This document shows positions 48,940 through 59,772 of a stretch of 64,000 nt of DNA, one piece after another; positions within the stretch are counted from its first letter, which is position 1, and each line of letters begins with the position of its first letter. Origin of the DNA: Rhizobiales bacterium dw_265. Lineage in GTDB: Bacteria > Pseudomonadota > Alphaproteobacteria > Micropepsales > Micropepsaceae. The notes beneath the pieces were generated by a model that did no database searches, was not told the DNA's origin, and saw only the letters and a program-made list of their open reading frames with translations. A program made the position numbers and the translations under genes. The stretch spans positions 1 to 64,000 of the forward strand of contig JAAVUU010000005.1 of the NCBI GenBank assembly GCA_018449595.1, given 5' to 3'.

Positions 48940-49719
48940 ATGATGGAAGAAATCACACAAAAGCTACAGCTTCCGGTGCTGGAAAAGGGCTGGGTATGGC
49001 TGGTGGGCGCGGGCCCCGGCGATCCCGGGCTGATCACGGCGCTGGGGCTTTGCGCCCTCGCCCAGGCCGATGTGATCCTGCATGACGCATTGGTGAGCGA
49101 CGCCTTGCTGGCGCTGTCGCCCGCCGAGAAAATCTATGCCGGCAAGCGCGCCGGGGTGCGGTCCTGCAAGCAGGATGAAATCTCGGATCTTCTGGTGGCC
49201 CTGGCGAAAGACGGCAAGCGTGTGTTGCGGCTGAAGGGCGGCGATCCCTTTGTCTTCGGGCGCGGCGGCGAAGAAGCCCAGGCGCTGGCCCGCGCGCGCG
49301 TGCCGTTCCGCATCGTGCCGGGCATCACCGCGGGCATCGGCGGGCTGGCCTATGCCGGCATCCCCGTCACCCATCGCGACACCAACCATGCGGTGACCTT
49401 CATCACCGGCCATGGCGCGGACGGCAAGCTGACCAGGCTGGACTGGGCGGCGGTGTCGCGCGGCGCGCCGACCCTGGTGCTGTACATGGCGCGCAAATTC
49501 GCCGGCGAGATCGCCGACGCGCTGCTGGACGCCGGCCGCAGCGCCGGCGAGCCCGCCGCCATCGTCGCCAATGCCGCGCGCCCCGACCAGCAGGTGATCC
49601 TGACCACCCTGGGCGGGCTGGCGCGGGCGGCACAGACCGCGCCCACCCTGTCGATCATCGTGATCGGCGAGAATGTGCGGCTGGCCGGCGAACTCAGCTG
49701 GCTGGCTTCAACTGCTTGA
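48940..49719 (+). CDS. cobA: Uroporphyrinogen-III C-methyltransferase
   Basis: 259 aa, single-domain SUMT (no CysG N-terminal part). Motifs: VWLVGAGPGDPGLITALGLC, DVILHDALVSDALLALSPAE, VLRLKGGDPFVFGRGGEEAQ, and PGITAGIGGLAYAGIPVTHR followed by TFITGHG. It uses two SAM to make precorrin-2 for sirohaem or cobalamin. Its 3' end overlaps a convergent DUF1289 gene by 26 bases. No other tetrapyrrole gene is present in the window. Confidence 0.94.
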   Translation: MMEEITQKLQLPVLEKGWVWLVGAGPGDPGLITALGLCALAQADVILHDALVSDALLALSPAEKIYAGKRAGVRSCKQDEISDLLVALAKDGKRVLRLKGGDPFVFGRGGEEAQALARARVPFRIVPGITAGIGGLAYAGIPVTHRDTNHAVTFITGHGADGKLTRLDWAAVSRGAPTLVLYMARKFAGEIADALLDAGRSAGEPAAIVANAARPDQQVILTTLGGLARAAQTAPTLSIIVIGENVRLAGELSWLASTA

Positions 49720-49867
49720 GTCTTTCCGGCAGTTCTTCCATCACTGCCCGGCGCTGCGCATCGGTCATGGAAAACCAGTCGGTGATTTCCGCAAGCGTCC
49801 GGCCGCAGCCGCTGCACAGCCCGCTTTGGGCGTCATAGGTGCAGATTTTCACGCAGGGGCTTTGCAT
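49694..49867 (-). CDS. DUF1289 family Cys-rich small protein
   Basis: 57 aa, too short for many gene finders. It begins MQSPCVKICTYDAQSGLCSG, continues CGRTLAEITDWFSMTDAQRR and ends PERLKQLKPAS. Four Cys in CxxxC...CxxC arrangement and the W-x-M-x-D-x-x-R segment are the DUF1289 signature, probably a metal or Fe-S site. Such genes are common in alpha- and gammaproteobacteria. It overlaps the end of cobA on the opposite strand. Confidence 0.85.
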   Translation of the reverse strand: MQSPCVKICTYDAQSGLCSGCGRTLAEITDWFSMTDAQRRAVMEELPERLKQLKPAS

Positions 49868-49971
49868 ATCCTGTGGTTTACCACGGCTTTTGCTCCAACT
49901 CGTACTGTTGCCTTAACCGGGGCTTAACAGCGCCTCTCTAGGCTTGGCGGGTATTTTCGGATATCCCCCCC

Positions 49972-50502
49972 ATGGCAAAAGCGCAGTTCCACAAGAACCA
50001 GCGGGTTTACGTAAAGCCGGTCGGCACCTGGGCCCTGATCGAGCATGTCGTGCCGCACTGGGCCAAGGGCCTGGATGAGCCCATCCGCATTCATTACGAC
50101 GTGGGCCTGGGCCGGGAATTCGCCGCCGAGGAACTGCTCAGCGAAGAGCCCATGGGCGAGAACGTCAAGAACAGCGCCGATCACTGGCGCATCGTGCGCG
50201 CCCGCAACAAGTGGCAGCCCGCCGAAGACTGCGCCCGCCATCCCGTCCCCGGCACCTATCCCGTCGTCGTCACCGGCGAGGCGGAATGGGGCGGCTGGCG
50301 CGTGCCGGGCGCGGAATATGACCTGGACCCCGCCAAGGTCGAAGAACAGGCCCGCCTGATCGCCAGCGCGCCGCGCCTGGCGTCCTTTGCCAGCAATCTG
50401 GTGACCTGGGCGCGCCGCTCGGGCGAGGACATGCCCAACGAACTGGCCGAGCTGGCGCACCAGGCGCAGGACCTGCTGTCCGAGGTCAAGCGGACCTCGT
50501 GA
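49972..50502 (+). CDS. Conserved hypothetical protein
   Basis: 176 aa. Starts MAKAQFHKNQRVYVKPVGTW, contains LGREFAAEELLSEE and a Trp/Arg-rich middle WRIVRARNKWQPAEDC. It has a helical C-terminus with LASFASNLVTWARRSGEDMP. Its codon use matches the core genome. It resembles unannotated alphaproteobacterial proteins without a named domain. It lies between the DUF1289 gene and pepN. Confidence 0.7.
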   Translation: MAKAQFHKNQRVYVKPVGTWALIEHVVPHWAKGLDEPIRIHYDVGLGREFAAEELLSEEPMGENVKNSADHWRIVRARNKWQPAEDCARHPVPGTYPVVVTGEAEWGGWRVPGAEYDLDPAKVEEQARLIASAPRLASFASNLVTWARRSGEDMPNELAELAHQAQDLLSEVKRTS

Positions 50503-50682
50503 CGACCGCGCGCGACCCATGGCGGTCGAGCGGCTGGCGCGGCCGCCCGCTTGCGGAATATCTCCATATTTATCAACCCGTTCATGACACACCCACCATG
50601 ACGGTGCCGCGCGGCCCCTGATGGGGGATGCTTTTGCGCGGGCAGAGGGGCTATATAGCGCCGCTTTCCAATGGGGCCTTCC

Positions 50683-53283
50683 ATGCGAACCGATGAACCG
50701 CGCGCCATCCATCTTGCCGACTATCAGGCGCCGGATTTCCGCATCCAGACGGTGCATCTGGATTTCGCGCTGGAGCCGGAAGCGACGCGCGTCACCGCGA
50801 CGCTTGCGATCGAACGGCAGGCGGGCACCGGGCCGCTGATCCTGAACGGCGAGAACCAGACTCTTCTGTCGGTGGCGCTGGACGGCCGCGCGCTGGCGGC
50901 GGGCGATTACCTGCTGGACGACAAAAGCCTGACCATTCCCAACGTGCCGCCGCACTTCACGCTGGAGGTTTCAAGCCAGATCAATCCCGCCGCCAACACC
51001 GAACTGGAAGGCCTGTTTCTTTCCAACGGCATGTTCTGCACCCAGTGCGAGCCGGAAGGCTTCCGCCGCATCACCTATTTCCTCGACCGGCCCGACAATC
51101 TCTCGGTCTTCACCGTGCGCATCGAAGCGGCCAAGGAACAGTATCCGGTGCTGCTCTCCAACGGCAACCGCATCGACGGCGGCGACCTTCCCGGTGGACG
51201 CCATTTCGCGGTGTGGAACGACCCCTTCCTCAAGCCATCCTACCTGTTCGCCCTGGTGGCGGGCGACCTGGGCGTGATCCGCGACAGTTTCATCACCATG
51301 ACCGGGCGCACCATCGAACTGGCGATCTATGTCGAGCATGGCAACGAGCCGCGCGCCCATTACGCCATGGATTCACTGAAGCGGGCGATGAAATGGGATG
51401 AAGACGCCTATGGCCGCGAATACGACCTGGACATCTTCATGATCGTGGCGGTCAGCGCCTTCAACATGGGGGCGATGGAGAACAAGGGCCTCAACATCTT
51501 CAATGACAAGGTGCTGCTGGCCTCGCCGGAAACCGCCACCGACGACGATTATGCCCGCATCGAGGGCGTGGTGGCGCATGAATATTTCCACAACTGGACC
51601 GGCGACCGCGTCACCTGCCGCGACTGGTTCCAGTTGTCGCTGAAAGAGGGCCTGACCGTCTTCCGCGACCAGAATTTCTCCGCCGACATGCGCAGCCACG
51701 GCGTGCAGCGCATCCAGGATGTGCGGGCCCTGCGCGGCCGGCAGTTCGTGGAGGATGCCGGGCCGCTGGCGCATCCCGTGCAGCCGCAGAGCTATATCGA
51801 GATCAACAATTTCTACACCGCCACCATCTACGACAAGGGCGCGCAGGTGATCGGCATGCTCAAGACCCTGGTGGGCGACGAAGGCTATCGCAAGGCCACC
51901 GACCTGTATTTCCAGCGCCATGACGGCCATGCCGCCACGGTGGAAGACTGGGTCAAATGCTTCGAGGATTCCTCGGGACGCGACCTGACCCAGTTCCGCC
52001 TGTGGTACCGCCAGGCCGGGACGCCGGTGATCGCGGCGCGCGGCGCCTACGATGCCGCCGCCAGGACCTATACGCTCGATCTCAGCCAGAGCCTGGCCCC
52101 CACGCCCGGCCAGCCCGACAAGCTGCCCATGCATATTCCCGTGCGCATCGGCCTGGTGGGCCAGAAGGGCGCGGCCCTGGCGGTGACCCTGGAAGGCGAA
52201 AACAGCGCCGGTCCCGAAACCCGCGTGCTGGAACTGACCGGGCCCGTGCATCGCTATGTCTTTGTCGATCTGCCGGAAGAACCGCTGCTGTCGCTGGGCC
52301 GCGATTTCTCCGCCCCCGCCAAATTCCAGACCCCGCACAGCCGCCATGAACGCGCCGTGCTGATGGGCTGCGACAGCAACGCCTTCAACCGCTGGGAATC
52401 CGGCCAGATCCTGGCCGCCGAGATCATGCTGGATGGCGCGAGCGATGCCGATTACATCGCCGCGCTGGGCGAAGTGCTGCGCCGGGCCGAGGCCGATCCC
52501 GCCTTCGCCGCCCAGATGCTGATGCCACCCACCGAAAGCGAGTTGGCGACGCGGAAAACGCCGGTCGATCCCGACGGTATCCACAATGCCCGCACGGCGC
52601 TGGTGCGCGCCATTGCCCATGCCCATCAGGACGAACTGGCGCGGCTGTATGAGGCGATGCGCGATTCCACCGACTTCTCCACCGACGCCGGATCGGCGGG
52701 CCGCCGCGCCCTGCGCAATGCGGCCTTGCGCTATCTCACCGCCGCCGACGACGAAGCAGCGGCGGGGCTGGCGGAAGCGCATTACCGCAGCGCCGCCAAC
52801 ATGACCGACATGATCGCGGGCCTGGGGGCGCTGACCCGCATGGAATCGCCCTTGCGCGACGCCGCCTTCACCCATTTCCACGACCGTTTCCGGGGCGATC
52901 CGCTGGTGCTGGACAAATGGATGAGCCTGCAGGCCGGCTCGATCCTGCCCGAGACGGTGGCCTCGGTGCGGGCGCTGATGAAGCATCCCGCCTTCGACAT
53001 CAGGAATCCCAACCGGGTGCGCGCCCTGATCGGCGCTTTCAGCGTCAACCACCTGCGCTTCCACGGCAGGGACGGTTCGGGTTACCAGCTGGTGGGCGAA
53101 ACCATCCGCATCCTGGACCCGATGAACCCGCAGGTGGCGGCGCGCATGGCCGGGGCCTTTGAAAGCTGGCGCCGCTATGACGAAAGCCGCCAGGCGCTGA
53201 TGCGGGCCGAACTTGAGGCCATTCACGGGCTGTCGGGCATTTCGCCCAACCTGTTCGAGGTCACCGGCAAGATGCTTGGCTAA
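50683..53283 (+). CDS. pepN: Aminopeptidase N (M1 family)
   Basis: 866 aa from the ATG at 50683 (MRTDEPRAIHLADYQAPDF); an ATG at 50671 gives four more residues. M1 motifs: exopeptidase loop FNMGAMENKGLNIFND and zinc site VVAHEYFHNWTGDRVTCRDW with the downstream Glu in SLKEGLTVFRDQ. The E. coli PepN-type C-terminal region follows (IGAFSVNHLRFHGRDGSGYQ). It is a cytosolic broad-specificity aminopeptidase and ends in the usual NPQVAARMAGAFESWRRYD segment. Confidence 0.95.
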   Translation: MRTDEPRAIHLADYQAPDFRIQTVHLDFALEPEATRVTATLAIERQAGTGPLILNGENQTLLSVALDGRALAAGDYLLDDKSLTIPNVPPHFTLEVSSQINPAANTELEGLFLSNGMFCTQCEPEGFRRITYFLDRPDNLSVFTVRIEAAKEQYPVLLSNGNRIDGGDLPGGRHFAVWNDPFLKPSYLFALVAGDLGVIRDSFITMTGRTIELAIYVEHGNEPRAHYAMDSLKRAMKWDEDAYGREYDLDIFMIVAVSAFNMGAMENKGLNIFNDKVLLASPETATDDDYARIEGVVAHEYFHNWTGDRVTCRDWFQLSLKEGLTVFRDQNFSADMRSHGVQRIQDVRALRGRQFVEDAGPLAHPVQPQSYIEINNFYTATIYDKGAQVIGMLKTLVGDEGYRKATDLYFQRHDGHAATVEDWVKCFEDSSGRDLTQFRLWYRQAGTPVIAARGAYDAAARTYTLDLSQSLAPTPGQPDKLPMHIPVRIGLVGQKGAALAVTLEGENSAGPETRVLELTGPVHRYVFVDLPEEPLLSLGRDFSAPAKFQTPHSRHERAVLMGCDSNAFNRWESGQILAAEIMLDGASDADYIAALGEVLRRAEADPAFAAQMLMPPTESELATRKTPVDPDGIHNARTALVRAIAHAHQDELARLYEAMRDSTDFSTDAGSAGRRALRNAALRYLTAADDEAAAGLAEAHYRSAANMTDMIAGLGALTRMESPLRDAAFTHFHDRFRGDPLVLDKWMSLQAGSILPETVASVRALMKHPAFDIRNPNRVRALIGAFSVNHLRFHGRDGSGYQLVGETIRILDPMNPQVAARMAGAFESWRRYDESRQALMRAELEAIHGLSGISPNLFEVTGKMLG

Positions 53284-53287
53284 CGGT

Positions 53288-53351
53288 CCTCCCCCCGCGC
53301 GCGAAGCGCGTCAATTAGGGGGGAGGTGCCTGTAGCATCGCTTGCGATGCG
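53288..53351. repeat. Palindromic intergenic repeat after pepN
   Basis: CCTCCCCCC (53288-53296) pairs with GGGGGGAGG (53318-53326), with a GCGCGCGAAGCGCG element in the loop. A second small hairpin GCATCGC/GCGATGC follows at 53336-53351. Such G/C-rich double hairpins resemble dispersed intergenic repeats of alphaproteobacteria; it may also serve as the pepN terminator. Confidence 0.4.
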
Positions 53352-53484
53352 AAAGGCGGAGGGGGCAATGAGTCGCCCACCGATTCGCCGCTGCCTGAGT
53401 CAATAAGACCTTAATAATCTGGTGACGCCGCGGAGGGCGATTCCCATACTCGTCTTTGCGCGAATCAGCGCGCGGGTGGGACAC

Positions 53485-55047
53485 ATGGCCGAGGCGACGG
53501 CGCGCCTTTCAGGTCTTTGGAGCGGCGTTTTCGCCGCCGCCTTTCCACGTCCCTTGATGAGATACCTAGAACAGCATTTGACCCGCGACCGCCGTTTCAT
53601 CGTCCCCCTCTGCATCCTGTTGATCTGCGGCAGCTTCGCCGGCACCGCCCTGCTGCAGATGCGGCTGGACCGCGCCAAGGCGATCGCCCAGGCCGCCACT
53701 TTCGAACGCGCCCGCGCCGCCGACATGGCGCGCGAAACCGGCCGCATCCTGGACGGCTATGCCCGGCTGGGCGCGGTGTTCGCGCAAAGCCCGATGCAGT
53801 ATCGCAGCGCCGATCTGGGCCGGGCCGAACCCGCCATCCGCGATATCGCGGTGCTGGACGGGGCCCAGATCACCCGCCTCAACGCCATCGACACCACCGC
53901 CATCGCGCTGCCCGCCTTCACCGGACCGCGCACGCTGTTTCCCGGCGGACTGGCGTTTCGTGCCAAAGACGAAACAAACCACGCGCGGGTGATCGCGGTG
54001 CTGTTCGACGCCAGTGTCCTGGCGCGGCCCCGCATCGCCTTGCGTCCCAATCCTGGGCGTCCAGGCCCCGGCGGCATCAGCGCCCCGGTGCCGGGCTGGC
54101 CGCTGTTTGCCGTGACCCAGGTGAATGAGGACGCGGCGCTGGCAAGCTGGACCGGGGCGCTGCCGCTCTATCTGTTCGTGATCCTGGGGCCGGCGGTGGC
54201 GGGCGCCTGGCTGGCGGCCTTGTTCGTGGGCGCCTTCGAGCGCCAGGCCAAGGCCGCGCGTGCCGTCCGCGCCTTGAAATCCACGCGGCCTGTCGAGGCA
54301 AAGCTGATGGTGCGGCTGGCCCATGCCGAGCGCGCGGCGTGCGAGGCCCTGCGCGCCAAGTCGGAATTCATCGCCCATATGAGCCATGAACTGCGCACGC
54401 CGCTGAATGCGGTGATCGGCTTTTCCGAAATCATCGCCGGCGGGCTCTATGGCCCGGCCGGTCATCCCAAATACAGCGAATATGCCAGCGACATCGCCGA
54501 GGCCGGCAAGAACCTGCATGGCAAGATCGGCGACGTCCTGGAATTCGCCAATATCGAGGCGGGGCGCTATCCCCTGACCCCGGCGCGGGTGGAGCTTTGC
54601 GAGATCGCCCTGGCGGTCGTGGCCGAGCACAAGGGCCGCGCCTTTTCCCGCCGCATCGCCTTCGACATCGGGGTGGTCGAGCCGGTGACCGTGCGCGCCG
54701 ACGCCTCGGCCTTGCGGCGCATCCTGTCCAACCTGATCGACAACGCCCTGCGCTACACGGGCGAAGGCGGCACGGTGCGGGTGGATGTGCGGCTGGAGGA
54801 AGGCGCGGGCCTTCTGGTGGTGCGCGATACCGGCGGCGGCTTTTCGGCGGCGGAACGGGCCCTGGCCGGCAAGCCGTTCGCGCGCTTTGACCGTACCGGC
54901 GAAGGTGCCGTGACCGGCGCGGGGCTGGGCCTGGCCATCGCCATGGAACTGGCGCGGCGCATGGGAGGGACGGTGGGGCTGGCCGGACATGCCCATAATG
55001 GCGTTTGGGGCGGCGCGGTCATGGAAGTCAGGCTGCCCCGGCTATGA
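53485..55047 (+). CDS. Membrane-bound sensor histidine kinase
   Basis: 520 aa from the ATG at 53485, which has GGTGGGA upstream; a GTG at 53422 would lengthen it. Two membrane helices (FIVPLCILLICGSFAGTALL and LYLFVILGPAVAGAWLAALF) bracket a periplasmic sensor region of about 150 residues. The HisKA box is FIAHMSHELRTPLNAVIGFS. The HATPase domain has NLIDNALRYTGEGGTV (N box), LLVVRDTGGGFS (G1) and GAGLGLAIAME (G2). There is no receiver domain and no adjacent response regulator, so it is an orphan kinase. Confidence 0.9.
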   Translation: MAEATARLSGLWSGVFAAAFPRPLMRYLEQHLTRDRRFIVPLCILLICGSFAGTALLQMRLDRAKAIAQAATFERARAADMARETGRILDGYARLGAVFAQSPMQYRSADLGRAEPAIRDIAVLDGAQITRLNAIDTTAIALPAFTGPRTLFPGGLAFRAKDETNHARVIAVLFDASVLARPRIALRPNPGRPGPGGISAPVPGWPLFAVTQVNEDAALASWTGALPLYLFVILGPAVAGAWLAALFVGAFERQAKAARAVRALKSTRPVEAKLMVRLAHAERAACEALRAKSEFIAHMSHELRTPLNAVIGFSEIIAGGLYGPAGHPKYSEYASDIAEAGKNLHGKIGDVLEFANIEAGRYPLTPARVELCEIALAVVAEHKGRAFSRRIAFDIGVVEPVTVRADASALRRILSNLIDNALRYTGEGGTVRVDVRLEEGAGLLVVRDTGGGFSAAERALAGKPFARFDRTGEGAVTGAGLGLAIAMELARRMGGTVGLAGHAHNGVWGGAVMEVRLPRL

Positions 55048-55103
55048 GCGTTTACCTTCTGTTAACCATGGTTAACCAAGCTGGCCCCAATAAGGGGAAG
55101 ACC

Positions 55104-56675
55104 ATGCTTCGGGGAATTGCCGCGCTGCTTGCGGCCGTGACGGTCACGGCTGGCTTGGCGTTTCCGGCCTTTGCCCAGAACGGCCCCTCCTACCAGCTTG
55201 TCAGCCAGGGTCCGGACGGGCTGGAACTGCGCTTCCATGGCATCCCGCTGCGCGGCGTCCATGCCGACGACAGCCAGAACGCGCTGTCGCTGGATTTCCA
55301 GCAGCCGGTGGATGGCGGGGTGTTCGACCGCCTGCCGGGCGATGTGCCGCAATGGATTTCCATGTCCTATGCCAATTTCGACAATGGCGTGATCCGCAGC
55401 CCGCGCCCGGTGACGTTCCTGACGCGCGCCGAGTCCGACGGCTTTTCGCTGCGCATCGTGCCGCGCGGCGGGCCTCCTGGTCAGGGACCTGGACCTCAGC
55501 AGATGGCGCAGATGGGACCGCCGCCGCCGATGCGCGGCGCTTATGGTCCGGTGCAGCAGCAGATCTATCCCGCGCCCCAGCAGCCGGTGCCCATCGCCAC
55601 CGGCTTTCACAGCTATGGCGAATACAGCGCGTTGCGCGGCTATGAAGGCCAGGAACTGGCGATCCGGCGCGGCGATCCCATGTGGCAGGCGGCCTATGGC
55701 CGCGCCGCGATGCAGGGCGATTCCGGCATGGGGGTCTTGAGCGAAGCCAACTGGTACCATGGCGGCGACCGGGTGGTGTCCACCGACCTGACCGGCAAGT
55801 TCACCTTCCTGCCCGGCGTCTCGTTCGTGGGCGATGTGAAATACACCAACCTCAGCGGCAGGAATGTGCGCCTGAGCGACGGCACCATCGCGGCGGCCCG
55901 CGATACCGACCTGGTGACCGGCGTGGGCGGCTTTGCCTTCGAACTGGGGCGCGACAGCGAGTTGAAGCTGGAAGCCTCGGAAGGCAACAATATCACCGGC
56001 GGCCGCGCCACGCTTTACTCCGGCGGCCCCGCCGGCTTCGGTTACCTGAAAGTGGACTATCACAGCCCCTATCTCGACACCCCGACCGCCGTCGCCAACC
56101 GCGCCGACACCGATACGGTGGTGGGCGGCGTCGGCGGCGGGCTGTGGTACGGCTTCTGGGGCAGCATCGGCGGCCGTTACGCCCGCTATGGCGTGCATGG
56201 CGATGCCGATATCGGGCGCACCGCCGGCTGGGACGCCAACCTGCGCTGGCAGGCCAATGTCTGGGACGGGCTGCTGGCCGGGCTTTCCTATGACGGCCAT
56301 GGCGAATACCTGTCCAGCAACGACAGCCGCACCGGCGACGCGCCCACGCCCTTCGTTCCGCTGGGCCTGCGCAATATCGAGAACCATGCCGTCACCGCCA
56401 CCCTGTCGGACAGTTTCGCCGACGGTCTGTGGTTCGCCGCCTATGCCGGCTGGGTGGTGGACCGCTATGCCAGCGACGGGCTGATGGCCGGGCTGGACCT
56501 GCATTATGTGCCGGCGCCGGGCCTGGATATCGCGCTGGGGGTGCGCCAGTCGCAGGTCTCCTACACCCAGGGCGAAAGCGGGCGCCAGACCACCGCCGGC
56601 CTCAACATCAATCTGGGCATGGGCGTGCCGCCGCAGCCGGCCTGGATGGCCAACCAGCTCACCCCTTCCTTGTAA
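55104..56675 (+). CDS. Outer-membrane beta-barrel protein, unknown function
   Basis: 523 aa from the ATG at 55104, preceded by AAGGGGAAG. The signal peptide MLRGIAALLAAVTVTAGLAF ends PAFAQN. An N-terminal globular part (about 25-130) is followed by a Pro/Gln-rich linker (GPGPQQMAQMGPPPPMRGAY) and a C-terminal barrel of about 300 residues with alternating aromatic strands (GGLWYGFWGSIGGRYARYGV). It resembles porin-like barrels of exopolysaccharide export in general layout only. It starts 57 bases after the kinase gene and may be co-transcribed with it. Confidence 0.7.
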   Translation: MLRGIAALLAAVTVTAGLAFPAFAQNGPSYQLVSQGPDGLELRFHGIPLRGVHADDSQNALSLDFQQPVDGGVFDRLPGDVPQWISMSYANFDNGVIRSPRPVTFLTRAESDGFSLRIVPRGGPPGQGPGPQQMAQMGPPPPMRGAYGPVQQQIYPAPQQPVPIATGFHSYGEYSALRGYEGQELAIRRGDPMWQAAYGRAAMQGDSGMGVLSEANWYHGGDRVVSTDLTGKFTFLPGVSFVGDVKYTNLSGRNVRLSDGTIAAARDTDLVTGVGGFAFELGRDSELKLEASEGNNITGGRATLYSGGPAGFGYLKVDYHSPYLDTPTAVANRADTDTVVGGVGGGLWYGFWGSIGGRYARYGVHGDADIGRTAGWDANLRWQANVWDGLLAGLSYDGHGEYLSSNDSRTGDAPTPFVPLGLRNIENHAVTATLSDSFADGLWFAAYAGWVVDRYASDGLMAGLDLHYVPAPGLDIALGVRQSQVSYTQGESGRQTTAGLNINLGMGVPPQPAWMANQLTPSL

Positions 56676-56727
56676 GTCGCATCGCGCCGCGTCTAACCTG
56701 ACCGCGCATTCGCGGGATGGGGCGGAC

Positions 56728-57774
56728 ATGAAACGGGCATGGATACTGGCCGCGCTGCTGGCGCTGGCGGGCTGCGGCAAGGACGAGTCCAGGCCCGTCA
56801 CTTTGTTCCAGTGGCAGGACTATATGGAGCCGCCGTTCCTGGCGGATTATGAGGCGGCCTACAAGGAAAAGCCCGCCATCACCATTTTCGCCGACGAGGA
56901 CGAAGCCTTTTCCAAGATGCGCGCCGGCTTCAAGCCGGACGTGATGGGCCCCTGCTATTACGAATTTCCGCGCTGGAAAGAGGCGGGACTTCTCGCCCCG
57001 ATTGATACCTCCAAGCTCAAGAACTGGGACAAGATCTCGCCAACCTTGCGCAACCTGCCGGGCATTTCGGCGGGACCGGGCAAGGTATGGTTCGTGCCGC
57101 ATTACTGGGGCAACACCTCGCTGACCATCCGCACCGACCTGGCGCCGGAATATGCCAGATCGCAAAGCTGGAACATCCTGTTCGACCCCAAATACAAGGG
57201 CCGGGTGTCGGTGATGGACGGGGTGGACGACACCGTGCCCTTCATCGCCCATATGGCCGGGATCGACGCCTATGAGATGTCGCAGGCCGACTGGGTGAAG
57301 GTGCAGGACAAACTGCGCGAACTGGTGCCGCACCTGCGTTTCGTCTCGTCCGACGACACGGCGCTGGCCCAGGGACTGGCCAGCGGCGAACTGGTTGCCG
57401 CCATGAGCTGGCGCACCACCTTTGCCGCGCTCAACCGCGAGCACAAGCCGGTGGCCTATCTGACCCCGCCGGGCGGCATCTTCACCTATGTCTGCGGCCT
57501 GGTGATGCACAAGGACCCCGCCGACGAGGCCAAGGCGCTGGCGCTGATCGATTCCTCGCTGTCCGACGACGCCGCCGTCTACACCATCACCCATATCGGC
57601 GACGAGCCCGCCAATACCCAGGCCATGGCCAAGGTGCCGGATTCGGTCTTCGCCAATCTGAACATCAGCCGCGACCTGGAAGGCTTCCTGAAAAGCGGCA
57701 TCTTCCAGCGCCGCCTGAAGGACAAGGACAAGATCGTCAGCGCCTGGACCGCCATCCGCAGCGGCGTGCAGTAG
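56728..57774 (+). CDS. Polyamine-type extracellular solute-binding lipoprotein
   Basis: 348 aa from the ATG at 56728. The lipobox is LLALAGCGKD. PotD/PotF-like segments: TLFQWQDYMEPPFLADYEAA, WFVPHYWGNTSLTIRTDLAP, SWNILFDPKYKGRVSVMDGV and AAMSWRTTFAALNREHKPVA, which fit the spermidine/putrescine-binding family. No permease or ATPase gene is adjacent, so it either serves a transporter encoded elsewhere or acts as a sensor. speD and speE lie 2-3 kb to the right, a loose polyamine theme. Confidence 0.85.
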   Translation: MKRAWILAALLALAGCGKDESRPVTLFQWQDYMEPPFLADYEAAYKEKPAITIFADEDEAFSKMRAGFKPDVMGPCYYEFPRWKEAGLLAPIDTSKLKNWDKISPTLRNLPGISAGPGKVWFVPHYWGNTSLTIRTDLAPEYARSQSWNILFDPKYKGRVSVMDGVDDTVPFIAHMAGIDAYEMSQADWVKVQDKLRELVPHLRFVSSDDTALAQGLASGELVAAMSWRTTFAALNREHKPVAYLTPPGGIFTYVCGLVMHKDPADEAKALALIDSSLSDDAAVYTITHIGDEPANTQAMAKVPDSVFANLNISRDLEGFLKSGIFQRRLKDKDKIVSAWTAIRSGVQ

Positions 57775-57776
57775 CG

Positions 57777-58673
57777 TCAAGGCCGGCGCCAGCGCAGCGT
57801 CTCGACCAGCAGGGCGAAGGCGGGCGACTGCTGGCGGCGGCTGGGGAAATAAAGATGGTAGCCGGGAAAAGGCTGACACCAGTCCCCCAGCACCTTGACC
57901 AGGCGGCCGTCGCGCAATGGCTCCTCGACACAATCGTCCGGCACGAAGGCCAGGCCCAGTCCCGCTTCCGCCGCCTGCACGCACAGCCGCAGATTGTTGA
58001 AGGTCAACTGGCCTTCGACCTTGATGTTCTGGGCGCGGTTGCCCTTCTCGAATTCCCAGGCATAAAGACGGCCGCTGCTGCGCATGCGCAGATTGATGCA
58101 ACTGTGTTCGGCCAGGTCGCGCGGCGCCCTGGGCCGCGGCCGGCGCGCGAAATAGGCGGGCGCGCCCACCACCACCATGCGCTTGTCGGGCCCGATCGCC
58201 ACCGCGATCATGTCCTTGTCCACCGCCTCGCCCAGCCGCACGCCGGCGTCATAGCGTTCGGCCACAATGTCCACGAAACCCTGCTCGATGGTGAGTTCGA
58301 CCTTGATGTCGGGGTAATGCGGCAACAGCCGCGCCAGCGCCGGCCACAGCACCGTCTCGGCGGCATGTTCCGACGCGGTGATGCGGATGGTGCCGGCGGG
58401 CTTTTCGCGCAAGGCCGTCAGCGCGGTCAGCCGGTTGCCGATGTCGCTGAGCGCCGGGGCCAGGATTTCGATCAGCCGCTCGCCCGCTTCGGTGGAGGCG
58501 ACACTGCGGGTGGTGCGGGTGAGAAGACGCAGGCCCAGCCGCGCTTCCAGACGCCGGATGGTATGGCTGAGCGCCGATTGCGAGGTTCCCAGCCGGGCGG
58601 CGGCGCGGGTAAAGCTCTTTTCCTCGGCCACCGCCAGGAAGGCGGCCAGGTCGTCCAGCTGTTCGCGCCGCAT
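57777..58673 (-). CDS. LysR-family transcriptional regulator
   Basis: 298 aa. The N-terminal helix-turn-helix is LDDLAAFLAVAEEKSFTRAA with ARLGTSQSALSHTIRRLEAR. The effector domain follows (AGTIRITASEHAAETVLWPA). The C-terminus is the usual LysR_substrate end. It is divergent from the aldo/keto reductase gene with 96 bases between starts, the standard arrangement for a regulator and its target. It converges on the lipoprotein gene (2-base gap). Confidence 0.94.
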   Translation of the reverse strand: MRREQLDDLAAFLAVAEEKSFTRAAARLGTSQSALSHTIRRLEARLGLRLLTRTTRSVASTEAGERLIEILAPALSDIGNRLTALTALREKPAGTIRITASEHAAETVLWPALARLLPHYPDIKVELTIEQGFVDIVAERYDAGVRLGEAVDKDMIAVAIGPDKRMVVVGAPAYFARRPRPRAPRDLAEHSCINLRMRSSGRLYAWEFEKGNRAQNIKVEGQLTFNNLRLCVQAAEAGLGLAFVPDDCVEEPLRDGRLVKVLGDWCQPFPGYHLYFPSRRQQSPAFALLVETLRWRRP

Positions 58674-58709
58674 TGATGAAAATCCGACATAAGTCTTTGT
58701 GGACTTTAG

Positions 58710-59753
<1,044 letters not shown>

Positions 59754-59772
59754 CCCCAAAAAGGCGAACAAG

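Noticed and set aside
51373..53226. 617-codon minus-strand frame opposite pepN
   Set aside because: Antisense artefact of GC-rich third positions; pepN has all M1 motifs on the plus strand.
55062..56801. 579-codon minus-strand frame opposite the outer-membrane protein gene
   Set aside because: The plus-strand gene has a ribosome binding site, signal peptide and barrel pattern; the minus frame shows only low-complexity Gly/His/Ala text.
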